A DNA stretch of 29,971 bases, from the IMG/VR virus record IMGVR_UViG_3300031951_000863, positions 1-29,971 of that record; one strand, 5' to 3'. The notes under the pieces are model-generated. The model saw only the letters and a list, made by a program, of their open reading frames with translations. It was not told where the DNA came from and ran no database searches. Shown one piece after another: positions 9,587 to 16,572 of the stretch (its first letter is position 1; each line of letters opens with the position of its first letter). The translations under genes and the position numbers were made by a program. Source of the DNA: a virus.

Positions 9587-11905
9587 ATGGCTAAATATAG
9601 TTCACCGTTTTCAGTAGGCAAAAGGCAAACTGTATTTATTGATCCAAATGACCCACGAGTTCGTGGACTAAAAGCTGGAATAACAGAATCAAGACTTGGT
9701 GCTGAAATAAAAGTTGTAGATGCTGCTGGACTATCACAGTCTGGTTTTTCTTCATACTTAAAAAGTTCGGCACCTTCTTCAAATTTTATAAATACAAAAA
9801 CTGGATTAAGTCCTAAAAGCACAACTGATCCAGCTAGTTTTACAGATATATCAAATCTTTCTGCTGAATGGATTGGTGAAAGTTTTGTTATAACATTTAA
9901 TTATGATTTTTCTAATGAAAAAAATAAATATGTTTCAGAATTTAGATATAGATTAAGAACGTCTTCGTATACACCATTTACATTTGAGATATCAACAGTA
10001 TTAAATAAATCAACAGCCTTACAAACTATTACTTTTACAGAAAAAAACAACCAGGCTGTTTTTGGAGAATTTGCTGGAGAATTTTCTTTATTAGAAGTTT
10101 ATCCATATGATAGTTTTGGAAATATTGGAAATACTTCAACTTTAGACGTTACTGGAATAATATATAATTCAGATTTACCAGCTCCAGTTCTTCAGGCTAA
10201 TGCAATAACCTCTGGGTATCTTATTGATTGGACTGAAATTACAGAATCATATGCAAACATTCTTTTAGAAGAGGTTGTCTCAAGTGCAAACTCTGCCCCC
10301 GTATCTGGATATTTAAGTGTATATTTTGATCAAATAAAGCCCGCCAAGGTTATAACTGGAAATACAAATCAAAGATGGGTAAGAGGAAGATTTGCAAAAA
10401 GTAATGGAACTCTTGGACCATTATCAAATGCAATTAGTGTTACCCCATTAAGTCCTGTTTCTGTTGATAATACTGCTCCAAATGCACCAGCTAGTGGAAA
10501 TGTAACTGCTGGCATAGATTATGATCCAACATCGCTTGAAGTAGTTGGATTTAATGCATATATAGATATTTCTTGGACTGCAGTTAGTGACAGCACTTTA
10601 AAAGGATATAGGATTAGATTTAAAGATAATGCTAGTGCTGGCCCATATTCTTATGTAGATTCTCCAGGAACTGGAACAACATACAGGATTACTGGATTAT
10701 CAATTGGAACAACATACAGAATAGAAATTGCATCTTATGATGAATTTAATAATACATCATCTGCATATACAAATATAGGAACAGCGGTAGCAACTGGAAC
10801 TCCATTTATTGGAAAGAATGTTGAAACAACTGGATATTTTCAAGCTTTTCCTGGTGGTGGCAGTACTGCTAATGCATTTAGATTTGGATATGGGGTTGAA
10901 TCTGGTAAAAGAGGTCTTAGATTTAATGATAGCAACTATTGGTATATAGACTCTTCAGCAAGTGCAACATTTAAATTAGGTGGAGATACCAATAACTATA
11001 TTGAGTGGAATGGTGCACAATTTGTTATTCAGGGAGATCTTAGGGCACAAAAAGGACAGTTTGATGGCAATGTTCAAATAAAATCTGGAGGATCGTTATA
11101 TTCTGGAACACTGTCTGGCAATAATTTATCTGGTGCAGGCTTTATATTAAATAATACTGGAATTACATTTAATTCATCAACTGCTAATAACATAACAACT
11201 ATAAATGGAACAACGGGGTTGCTTACAACAACATCAGCAAAAATTGGTAATTGGGATGTAAATTCAGCATATGAAAATTCAATTTATTCTATATCTGGCA
11301 ATAATATAATAAAATTAGATTCTTCCGATGGATCAATAACTATTTCTGGAACTGGATATAGTTCTGGTATTGGAAGACCAGATGCCAATAATATTGTTTT
11401 TTGGTCTGGATCAGATAGAAGTACAAGTTCTCCATTTTATGTAACAAAAGAAGGACTTCTAAAGTCTGCAAATGCAGACATTACTGGTGTCATACGAGTT
11501 GGTGCTAGTGATATGAAATTTGGAGATAATGTTGGTGTAAATGGAAAAAGTGGTTTGCATATTGATTCTGTAAATTATTGGTATTCTGATGCAACATTTA
11601 AAGTTGGTAATGCAATAACAGCAACCAATACGTCTGTTACTATTGCTGGAAATACAACAATTAAGGGTGGAGAAATAACTCTTGAAGCAATAGGAACAGT
11701 TGAAAGTGACTCTAATAATTTTGCTGGAGATCCAACATTAACTTTAAACACTAGCAATAAAATAGTTAAGGGAAGAAGATTTATATTTAATGGGTCATCA
11801 TCTCCATCATCAAATGTTATTTTGAGTGGCGGAGAAGGAACCTGGGTAACTGGCGGTGGAACAACTACTTCAGTTAAAGTTGGCGATATTTTAATGGTGT
11901 CATAA
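9587..11905 (+). CDS. Tail fibre protein with fibronectin type III domain
   Basis: This 772-residue protein is probably an elongated, virion-attached fibre. The N-terminus (KRQTVFIDPNDPRVRGLKAG) is probably the tail-attachment part. Residues about 296-405 form a fibronectin III domain: YIDISWTAVSDSTLKGYRI, then YRITGLSIGTTYRIEIASYD. After this comes a Gly/Ser/Asn-rich region of short strands with fibre-like turns (VIQGDLRAQKGQFDGNVQI), ending in a compact tip near GGEGTWVTGGGTTT. A motif NYWYxD...ATFKxG occurs twice (near bases 10940 and 11575), suggesting internal duplication. No enzymatic motif was seen. It starts with a weak site (AGGTAAAA) 12 bases after the lectin-like gene and its stop overlaps the next ATG. 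Confidence 0.72.
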   Translation: MAKYSSPFSVGKRQTVFIDPNDPRVRGLKAGITESRLGAEIKVVDAAGLSQSGFSSYLKSSAPSSNFINTKTGLSPKSTTDPASFTDISNLSAEWIGESFVITFNYDFSNEKNKYVSEFRYRLRTSSYTPFTFEISTVLNKSTALQTITFTEKNNQAVFGEFAGEFSLLEVYPYDSFGNIGNTSTLDVTGIIYNSDLPAPVLQANAITSGYLIDWTEITESYANILLEEVVSSANSAPVSGYLSVYFDQIKPAKVITGNTNQRWVRGRFAKSNGTLGPLSNAISVTPLSPVSVDNTAPNAPASGNVTAGIDYDPTSLEVVGFNAYIDISWTAVSDSTLKGYRIRFKDNASAGPYSYVDSPGTGTTYRITGLSIGTTYRIEIASYDEFNNTSSAYTNIGTAVATGTPFIGKNVETTGYFQAFPGGGSTANAFRFGYGVESGKRGLRFNDSNYWYIDSSASATFKLGGDTNNYIEWNGAQFVIQGDLRAQKGQFDGNVQIKSGGSLYSGTLSGNNLSGAGFILNNTGITFNSSTANNITTINGTTGLLTTTSAKIGNWDVNSAYENSIYSISGNNIIKLDSSDGSITISGTGYSSGIGRPDANNIVFWSGSDRSTSSPFYVTKEGLLKSANADITGVIRVGASDMKFGDNVGVNGKSGLHIDSVNYWYSDATFKVGNAITATNTSVTIAGNTTIKGGEITLEAIGTVESDSNNFAGDPTLTLNTSNKIVKGRRFIFNGSSSPSSNVILSGGEGTWVTGGGTTTSVKVGDILMVS

Positions 11906-14904
11906 TGGCTAACAAAAGATGGCATAGATTGTCAAGTGGGGGAAGTTGGTCCCCACTTATAATATATAGATTAAACTCTAGTGGTGTTTGGAATCAACTT
12001 AATAAGATATATAGGTTGGCATCTGACGGAGTTTGGAAGCTTGTTCATTATGTTCAAAATCTTCCAACAGCAATAATATCTCCTACCTTAACTAATCAAT
12101 CTTCTATCTCTACAGAATTTTTTGGTGGTGACACGTTAACTTTAACAAGAGGACAATATACAAATACTACAAATAATTCAAATACTTCATACAGAATGAC
12201 TATATACAAAGGTAATGATCAAAATCTTTCTGTTAACGATACTAATTGGATCCCAGAAATAAGGCAAACTTTTACTGGTGATAACTCTACACAAAATACA
12301 ACAATAACATATAACTTAACAGATTCTGATGCAGAACTTGGATATTATCTTGTAGGAGAGGTAAAAGTAGATAATGATGTCGCTACTGCAGATTCTGAAA
12401 AAATAGATTTTTTAACTACGCCAAAAGTTTTATCAAAAATATCTTTTACTTTGGGAGATTTAAATATAACCAATATCACACATACTGGAGCAACATTTAC
12501 ATGGAGTACATCTGGAATTACAACAGCAAGAATTTTTTCTCAAACACTCACAATTAGACAGGGAAGTTCTACTGGAACAATAGTTAAAACGGTTTCAGTA
12601 ACACCAGGAACAACAACTACGGTAGTTTCAGACTCTGTTAATATTCTTCCAAGTACATCATATCATGCAACAATTGAGGTTGTGGCAAATGACGGATGGA
12701 AACTTACTGCTACCCCAAATAAGCAAACAAAAACAAATACATTTTCAACTACTGCTACTCCACCAACAATAACAAATATATCTAGATCTAATGGAACAAT
12801 TAAACCAACACCAAGCAATATCTCATTTTCTTCATCAAACAATACAGTTACAACTACGTGGACAAATGGTTCTCCATTAACATCTGTAACTTTTGATCCA
12901 GATGGTGCTGGTGCAGACGGAACTCCAGTAACAGACATCTCTTCTCCTTTTATAACATCAGACTCAAGATCATATTCATCAAGTGGCACATATTCTGTTG
13001 TTGTAAGTAATACAAATGATAATACACAAATAAATGTTTCTTGGGATCAAACAAATGCAGCCAGCTATGTTATTAACTATACTGGATCAACATCTGGTGC
13101 TGGATCTGTATCTGGAAATAATAGCGGTACAAGTGTTTCAGTAAACATACCCTGGGAAACAAGCCTTGTTGGTACTTTTAGATTAGATAGTATTGTTCTT
13201 TATACTGAAGCAAACCAATCTGGGGCATCAATAACTGGATCTGGAATATCTGGTTTTATTAGTGCAACTTCAGAAACTGGTACAGCATCTGCAAGCACAA
13301 GCCTCACATATGTTGAACCGATAGGTCCTTTTACATATACAGTATCCAATGCAACACTTGATCCAGCAAGACCAGACCCATATACTAACACATTTAATGC
13401 TGCTGGAACACAAATTAGTTCAGACTGGAATAATACAGCAAATACATCATATTGGAAATATTCAATAACAGGCGGTTCTCAAGGATCTAGAACAAGCAAT
13501 GTAACTGTTTCAAATGGATCTTTTTCTGTTACTCCAGGAAGCTCTTATACTACTACTGTAGTATCTGTAAATGAAGATAGAAGGGTAAGTGTTTCTTGGA
13601 ATGCTGCAAGTGGGGCAAACAGCTATGTTGTTTCATATACAAATGTTGGATCTCCTACTTCTGAAACTGTTACAGGAACATCTTTAAATATAGTTACCTT
13701 TGGAACAGTTGTTATTAATTCAGTTACTGCATATACTAACTCAAATGCAACTGGATTTTCTCGTTTAGGAACTTTATCTGGAAGTAATACAGTTACTCCA
13801 GTTGATAAAGAATCTGAATCAAGATCAGCAGGTCCAGATACGGCTCCTTCTGCTCCAGTCAATACTGTTGCTCCAGTCGCTTCTCCATCAAGTGGTGTTG
13901 TAGGAACAACATTTACTTGCTCCACTGGTACCTGGACTGGATCACCAACTTCATACTCCTATCAATGGCAAACATTTGAAAGTGGTTTTGGATGGTCAAA
14001 TATTTCTGGAGCAACCACAAATACATTTACCCCTGGATCTGGATATGCTGGAACAACTAACAAATGTATAGTTACTGCAACAAATGGTGCTGGTAGTAAC
14101 AGTGCAGAATCTAATACAATTCAGGTTACAATTCCTACACCTTTCTTCCCGCCTTTCTTCCCTCCTTTCTTCCCACCATTCTTCCCACCATTCTTTGCCC
14201 CAGTTTATACCCTTACTGTTAATTGTAATGGAGGAACTGGTTGCCCAGATTCTGGAACACATACTGGTTCATATACTATACCAAGTACTAATCCAACAAG
14301 AACAGATCATTCATTTAATGGATATGGCGTCACATGTTCTGGATCTTCTATTGGAACATACACTGCTGGACAAACAATCCTTTGTGAAGGTGCGTTAGTG
14401 CTAACAGCATCATGGACTTCTCTATTGGCTTCTCCAGTTAATACCGTTGCTCCAGTTGCCACTCCATCAAGCGCTGTCGCTGGATCAACATTTAGCTGTA
14501 CAACTGGTACATGGACTGGGTATCCGACACCTACGTACACTTATCAGTGGCAATCATTTGAAAGCGGATTTGGATGGTTTAATATTTCTGGTGCTACTAG
14601 CAGCTCATTTACTGCAGGATCTGGATATGCAGGAACTTCTCTTAAATGTATAGTTACTGCAACCAATAGTCAAGGAAGTGCATCTGCAGAGTCTAACAAT
14701 GTTCAGGTTACAGCTGCCCCACCGTTCTTCCCACCGTTCTTCCCTCCGTTCTTCCCTCCATTCTTCCCAGGGTTTGGACCGTTCTTCCCACCATTCTTCC
14801 CACCGTTCTTCCCACCGTTCTTCCCACCATTCTTCCCACCGTTCTTCCCACCATTCTTCCCACCGTTCTTCCCAGGGTTTGGACCATATTTTGGACCATG
14901 GTAA
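11905..14904 (+). CDS. Modular fibre protein with Ig-like domains and FFPP arrays
   Basis: This 999-residue protein is likely a surface adhesin at the tail tip. In order: three tandem YRLxSxGVW-type repeats (residues about 3-48); several FN3/Ig-like segments, two with VSWxxxxxAxSYVVxYT strands; an Ig-like domain (about 650-742); a first FFPP array; an InlB-repeat-like domain with four cysteines (about 767-839); a second, near-duplicate Ig-like domain (about 843-933); and a second FFPP array running to the C-terminus (YFGPW). Both Ig domains keep the paired cysteines and central tryptophan (TCSTGTW, YQWQ, KCIVTATN). Serine and threonine are abundant and lysine is scarce. No catalytic motif was recognised. 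The ATG overlaps the upstream stop. The fibre role is inferred from position and domains; the FFPP function is unknown. Confidence 0.75.
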   Translation: MANKRWHRLSSGGSWSPLIIYRLNSSGVWNQLNKIYRLASDGVWKLVHYVQNLPTAIISPTLTNQSSISTEFFGGDTLTLTRGQYTNTTNNSNTSYRMTIYKGNDQNLSVNDTNWIPEIRQTFTGDNSTQNTTITYNLTDSDAELGYYLVGEVKVDNDVATADSEKIDFLTTPKVLSKISFTLGDLNITNITHTGATFTWSTSGITTARIFSQTLTIRQGSSTGTIVKTVSVTPGTTTTVVSDSVNILPSTSYHATIEVVANDGWKLTATPNKQTKTNTFSTTATPPTITNISRSNGTIKPTPSNISFSSSNNTVTTTWTNGSPLTSVTFDPDGAGADGTPVTDISSPFITSDSRSYSSSGTYSVVVSNTNDNTQINVSWDQTNAASYVINYTGSTSGAGSVSGNNSGTSVSVNIPWETSLVGTFRLDSIVLYTEANQSGASITGSGISGFISATSETGTASASTSLTYVEPIGPFTYTVSNATLDPARPDPYTNTFNAAGTQISSDWNNTANTSYWKYSITGGSQGSRTSNVTVSNGSFSVTPGSSYTTTVVSVNEDRRVSVSWNAASGANSYVVSYTNVGSPTSETVTGTSLNIVTFGTVVINSVTAYTNSNATGFSRLGTLSGSNTVTPVDKESESRSAGPDTAPSAPVNTVAPVASPSSGVVGTTFTCSTGTWTGSPTSYSYQWQTFESGFGWSNISGATTNTFTPGSGYAGTTNKCIVTATNGAGSNSAESNTIQVTIPTPFFPPFFPPFFPPFFPPFFAPVYTLTVNCNGGTGCPDSGTHTGSYTIPSTNPTRTDHSFNGYGVTCSGSSIGTYTAGQTILCEGALVLTASWTSLLASPVNTVAPVATPSSAVAGSTFSCTTGTWTGYPTPTYTYQWQSFESGFGWFNISGATSSSFTAGSGYAGTSLKCIVTATNSQGSASAESNNVQVTAAPPFFPPFFPPFFPPFFPGFGPFFPPFFPPFFPPFFPPFFPPFFPPFFPPFFPGFGPYFGPW
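11934..11958 (+). repeat. Inverted repeat (8-bp stem) just inside a start codon region
   Basis: AAGTGGGG (11934-11941) and CCCCACTT (11951-11958) are perfectly complementary around a 9-base loop, 29-53 bases after the ATG of the FFPP fibre gene. Such a GC-rich stem is unusual in this AT-rich sequence. It lacks a following T-run, so it is not a standard terminator. It also encodes the first of three GxW repeats and may simply reflect coding. Confidence 0.4.
13852..14130 (+). repeat. Ig-like domain repeat, copy 1
   Basis: Encodes residues about 650-742 of the fibre protein, beginning APVNTVAPVASPSSG and ending SAESNTIQVT. It is nearly the same as copy 2 at 14431-14712 (FESGFGW, NISGAT, GSGYAGT and KCIVTATN are shared). 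Each copy is followed directly by an FFPP array, so the duplicated unit is Ig plus FFPP. Confidence 0.75.
14140..14201 (+). repeat. FFPP 12-base repeat array 1
   Basis: Five Phe-Phe pairs separated by Pro-Pro, encoded by a 12-base unit of the form TTCTTCCCxCCx, then Ala-Pro. Nine of ten phenylalanines use TTC although TTT dominates the rest of the gene. It links the first Ig-like domain to the InlB-like domain. Confidence 0.85.
14431..14712 (+). repeat. Ig-like domain repeat, copy 2
   Basis: Encodes residues about 843-933, from SPVNTVAPVATPSS to SAESNNVQVT. It is the second copy of the Ig-like domain at 13852-14130, with conserved cysteine pair and tryptophan, and leads straight into FFPP array 2. 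Confidence 0.75.
14719..14901 (+). repeat. FFPP 12-base repeat array 2
   Basis: Twelve Phe-Phe pairs in two runs (four, then eight), each run closed by PGFGP, ending PYFGPW at the stop. The unit is TTCTTCCCACCG/A. All 24 paired phenylalanines use TTC, while those in the GFG and YFG closers use TTT. Proline codons alternate between CCA and CCG. The array forms the C-terminal 61 residues of the fibre protein. Confidence 0.9.
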
Positions 14905-14920
14905 TATGAAACCAAAGACC

Positions 14921-14929
14921 TGGTATAAT
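14921..14929 (+). promoter_or_regulatory. Extended -10 promoter (TGGTATAAT)
   Basis: A perfect TGnTATAAT element lies in the 40-base gap after the fibre gene. No -35 box is evident. The start site would fall near 14936, inside the AAGGAGG site (14934-14940), giving an almost leaderless mRNA. Either initiation is further downstream or the element is not used as a promoter for this gene. Confidence 0.4.
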
Positions 14930-14944
14930 ATATAAGGAGGAAAA

Positions 14945-15157
14945 ATGAGCACACTAACTAATGAAGATAAAATATCTATCATTAATCAGCATAAAAGAAA
15001 TTTAGATTATACTAAATATGGACTTGAACTTTCATTAATGGAAGAGCAGGCTGTTCCAGAGCCAAATGAAATGAGAGTTAAATCTTTAGGTGATCAAATA
15101 GAAGAGCTCAATAAAAAAATACAGGTATTAGATAAAGAATTAGAATCTTTATCTTAA
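14945..15157 (+). CDS. Small coiled-coil protein, unknown function
   Basis: This 70-residue protein is not recognised. Its C-terminal half (SLGDQIEELNKKIQVLDKELESLS) has hydrophobic residues in heptad spacing, predicting a coiled coil that could dimerise or trimerise. It is acidic overall and lacks cysteines, a signal peptide and membrane segments. It has one of the best ribosome sites in the window (AAGGAGG, four bases from the ATG) and heads a run of small genes after the fibre genes. It is followed by another coiled-coil protein, so the two may pair. A tail chaperone or small virion part is possible but unsupported. Confidence 0.65.
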   Translation: MSTLTNEDKISIINQHKRNLDYTKYGLELSLMEEQAVPEPNEMRVKSLGDQIEELNKKIQVLDKELESLS

Positions 15158-15172
15158 AAATAGCAGGGGTGT

Positions 15173-15358
15173 ATGGATAAAACCGAATTAATTATAACTG
15201 CATTACAACAAAGAATAGGTGAGCTAGTTTCCGCATATGAAACTCAAATTGCCGTTCTTCGTGCAGAAATTACAAGCATGATCAATGATGAAAAACAAAA
15301 AAATGTTGATGTTGAAGAGTACTCTAATGAATTGCTTTCTAAGATAGATAGTATGTAA
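15173..15358 (+). CDS. Small coiled-coil protein, unknown function
   Basis: This 61-residue protein is not recognised. Residues about 5-40 (ALQQRIGELVSAYETQIAVL) form an amphipathic helix with heptad-like leucine/isoleucine spacing, so a coiled coil is likely. No cysteine, signal peptide or membrane segment is present. The ribosome site AGGGG lies close to the ATG. It comes 15 bases after the other coiled-coil gene and 6 bases before a zinc-ribbon gene in one transcription unit. Its position suggests neither a clear structural nor a replication role. Confidence 0.6.
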   Translation: MDKTELIITALQQRIGELVSAYETQIAVLRAEITSMINDEKQKNVDVEEYSNELLSKIDSM

Positions 15359-15364
15359 TTAAAT

Positions 15365-15553
15365 ATGTTATGTAAAAAATGTAATGGCAGAGTTTTTGTA
15401 GATAGGCAATATAGTAGCTCTATACACCTAGAAACTTTTTGTATAATGTGTGGTCAAAGAAAATTTTTTCATCCACCATCTGATAGTGCGGAGGGTTTAT
15501 GGCTACTGGAAAAAGAAAAATTGTTAGCCAAGAGTACAATAACGACCCTGTAA
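15365..15553 (+). CDS. Small zinc-ribbon protein
   Basis: This 62-residue protein has two CxxC knuckles (C3-C6 and C26-C29) about 20 residues apart, the spacing of a zinc ribbon. The second knuckle sits in TFCIMCGQRKFF. Zinc-ribbon proteins of this size often bind nucleic acid or a polymerase partner; nothing here shows which. The C-terminal 18 codons overlap the start of the next gene in another frame. No clear Shine-Dalgarno precedes the ATG, which comes six bases after the previous stop (AATTAAAT between them), so re-initiation is plausible. Confidence 0.6.
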   Translation: MLCKKCNGRVFVDRQYSSSIHLETFCIMCGQRKFFHPPSDSAEGLWLLEKEKLLAKSTITTL

Positions 15554-16041
15554 TATCTGGTAATAAAAAGGTTTGGTTTCTTAATGGAGATCTTGTAAGA
15601 CTTCATCATAGCTCAAGATCCACTGGAATGGTAACTGTTTATAACATAACAAAAGATAGGCTTGAAACTTGTTTACGTTCTGACTTTAGAAAAAATAGAC
15701 AAAAGGCATATACTGTAGCAGAAACTGCCGTTCTTGTCAATAGGCATAGAAAATATTTTCCAAGATTAATAAAATGGGGAGTTATACCTCCGCCAATTGG
15801 ATCTAAAATAAATGGTGAAAGAGGATGGCAAATAAGATCATACTATTCTGAATCACAAGTAAAAGACATACGTGATATACTAGCATCTAGACATATTGGA
15901 AGACCAAGAAAAGATAATTTAATAACAAACAACCAAACTCCTACTTCTCAAGAATTGACACGTAGAATGGGCGATGGTATACTTACATATACAAAAACTT
16001 CAGACGGTAGGTTTATACCAGTTTGGACAGAGAGCATATAA
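15499..16041 (+). CDS. MerR-like helix-turn-helix DNA-binding protein
   Basis: This 180-residue protein probably binds DNA as a phage regulator. Residues about 69-130 have the winged-helix pattern of MerR-type domains: AYTVAETAVLVNRHRKYFPR, then LIKWGVIPPP and GWQIRSYYSESQVKDIRDIL. In this arrangement the recognition helix is followed by a wing carrying the R/Y-rich turn. A basic segment (ASRHIGRPRKDN) follows and resembles a minor-groove-binding AT-hook (GRPRK). The N-terminal part is of unknown function. The start codon has GGAGGG four bases upstream and overlaps the zinc-ribbon gene by 55 bases; the next in-frame ATG (residue 43) would remove conserved-looking sequence. It could control early or replication genes downstream. 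Confidence 0.65.
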   Translation: MATGKRKIVSQEYNNDPVISGNKKVWFLNGDLVRLHHSSRSTGMVTVYNITKDRLETCLRSDFRKNRQKAYTVAETAVLVNRHRKYFPRLIKWGVIPPPIGSKINGERGWQIRSYYSESQVKDIRDILASRHIGRPRKDNLITNNQTPTSQELTRRMGDGILTYTKTSDGRFIPVWTESI

Positions 16042-16057
16042 AGCCTGGGGAGGGCAA

Positions 16058-16264
16058 ATGCAAAACGAAGAAACAAAGGTTAGTGTAACCTTGGGTTATA
16101 CCTTAAACTTAGGAAATTTTCAATCCTTGAGATTAGACCTAGGAATTATTGATTCTAGGCGTGATGGTGAAAATATAGATCAAGCTTTTGAAAGAGTTTA
16201 TAAGTTTGTTGAAGATAAGCTTACATCAAAAATCAATGAAGCAAAAGTTGAGCTAGAGTCATAA
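16058..16264 (+). CDS. Small conserved-type phage protein, unknown function
   Basis: This 68-residue protein begins MQNEETKVSVTLGYTLNL and has two parts: a beta-hairpin-like N-terminus (VTLGYTLNLGNFQSLRLDLG) and a helical C-terminus (FERVYKFVEDKLTSKINEAK). The pattern resembles a class of small phage-genome proteins near replication genes, but no function can be assigned. An ATG at 15974 in the same frame lies inside the upstream gene with no ribosome site. The ATG at 16058 has GGGGAGGG four to eleven bases before it, so it is preferred. The stop overlaps the next ATG (TAATG). Confidence 0.6.
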   Translation: MQNEETKVSVTLGYTLNLGNFQSLRLDLGIIDSRRDGENIDQAFERVYKFVEDKLTSKINEAKVELES

Positions 16265-16572
16265 TGGCTGAACGCAAAGACCGAATGGCTTTGCTCAGTC
16301 GCTACAATAAGCTTTATTTGCAGAGATACGAGCAAAAGTCTAATATTAATCTTAACGTAGAACAATGGGCAGCAGATGCTTTAGTTGAATCATATGGATT
16401 AAAGGCTTGTTGTGATTTATTAGATTATTATTTTAAAATAGCCAATGATCCGTCGTGGAACTATTTTGCATATAATGCTGAAAAGATATTATCTGGTAAG
16501 CTTGAAGTTGAACAAGATAAAAAAGAAAGACGGCATCGCAGAGAGCTGGCTAGGAAGTGGTTAAGTGAATAA
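16264..16572 (+). CDS. Unknown helical protein upstream of helicase
   Basis: This 102-residue protein is not recognised. It looks all helical, with a Trp/Tyr-rich middle (VEQWAADALVESYG, then NDPSWNYFAYNAEKIL) and a strongly basic tail (KKERRHRRELARKWLSE) suited to nucleic-acid or partner binding. It overlaps the previous stop (TAATG), and the helicase GTG begins eight bases before its own stop, so it is coupled to the helicase. Phage helicase loaders are often small helical proteins encoded right beside the helicase, so a loader role is one guess. It is inferred from position only. Confidence 0.55.
   Translation: MAERKDRMALLSRYNKLYLQRYEQKSNINLNVEQWAADALVESYGLKACCDLLDYYFKIANDPSWNYFAYNAEKILSGKLEVEQDKKERRHRRELARKWLSE

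Noticed and set aside
14140-14901. Short regular repeats resembling a CRISPR array
   Set aside because: The repeats are in-frame coding units without unique spacers of constant length, and no cas1 or cas2 is present; the Cas4-like gene lies 10 kb away.
14881-14944. Terminator hairpin after the fibre gene
   Set aside because: Only weak palindromes (CCATGG, ACCA...TGGT) without a T-run were seen.
14605-14982. Minus-strand open frames full of WEE or GKNGG repeats opposite the fibre gene
   Set aside because: They are shadows of the FFPP repeat read in reverse; no ribosome site or coding context, and all other genes are on the plus strand.
15974-16057. Longer start (ATG at 15974) for the small protein ending at 16264
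   Set aside because: The added residues overlap the MerR-like gene in another frame, and ATG 16058 has a strong GGGGAGGG site.
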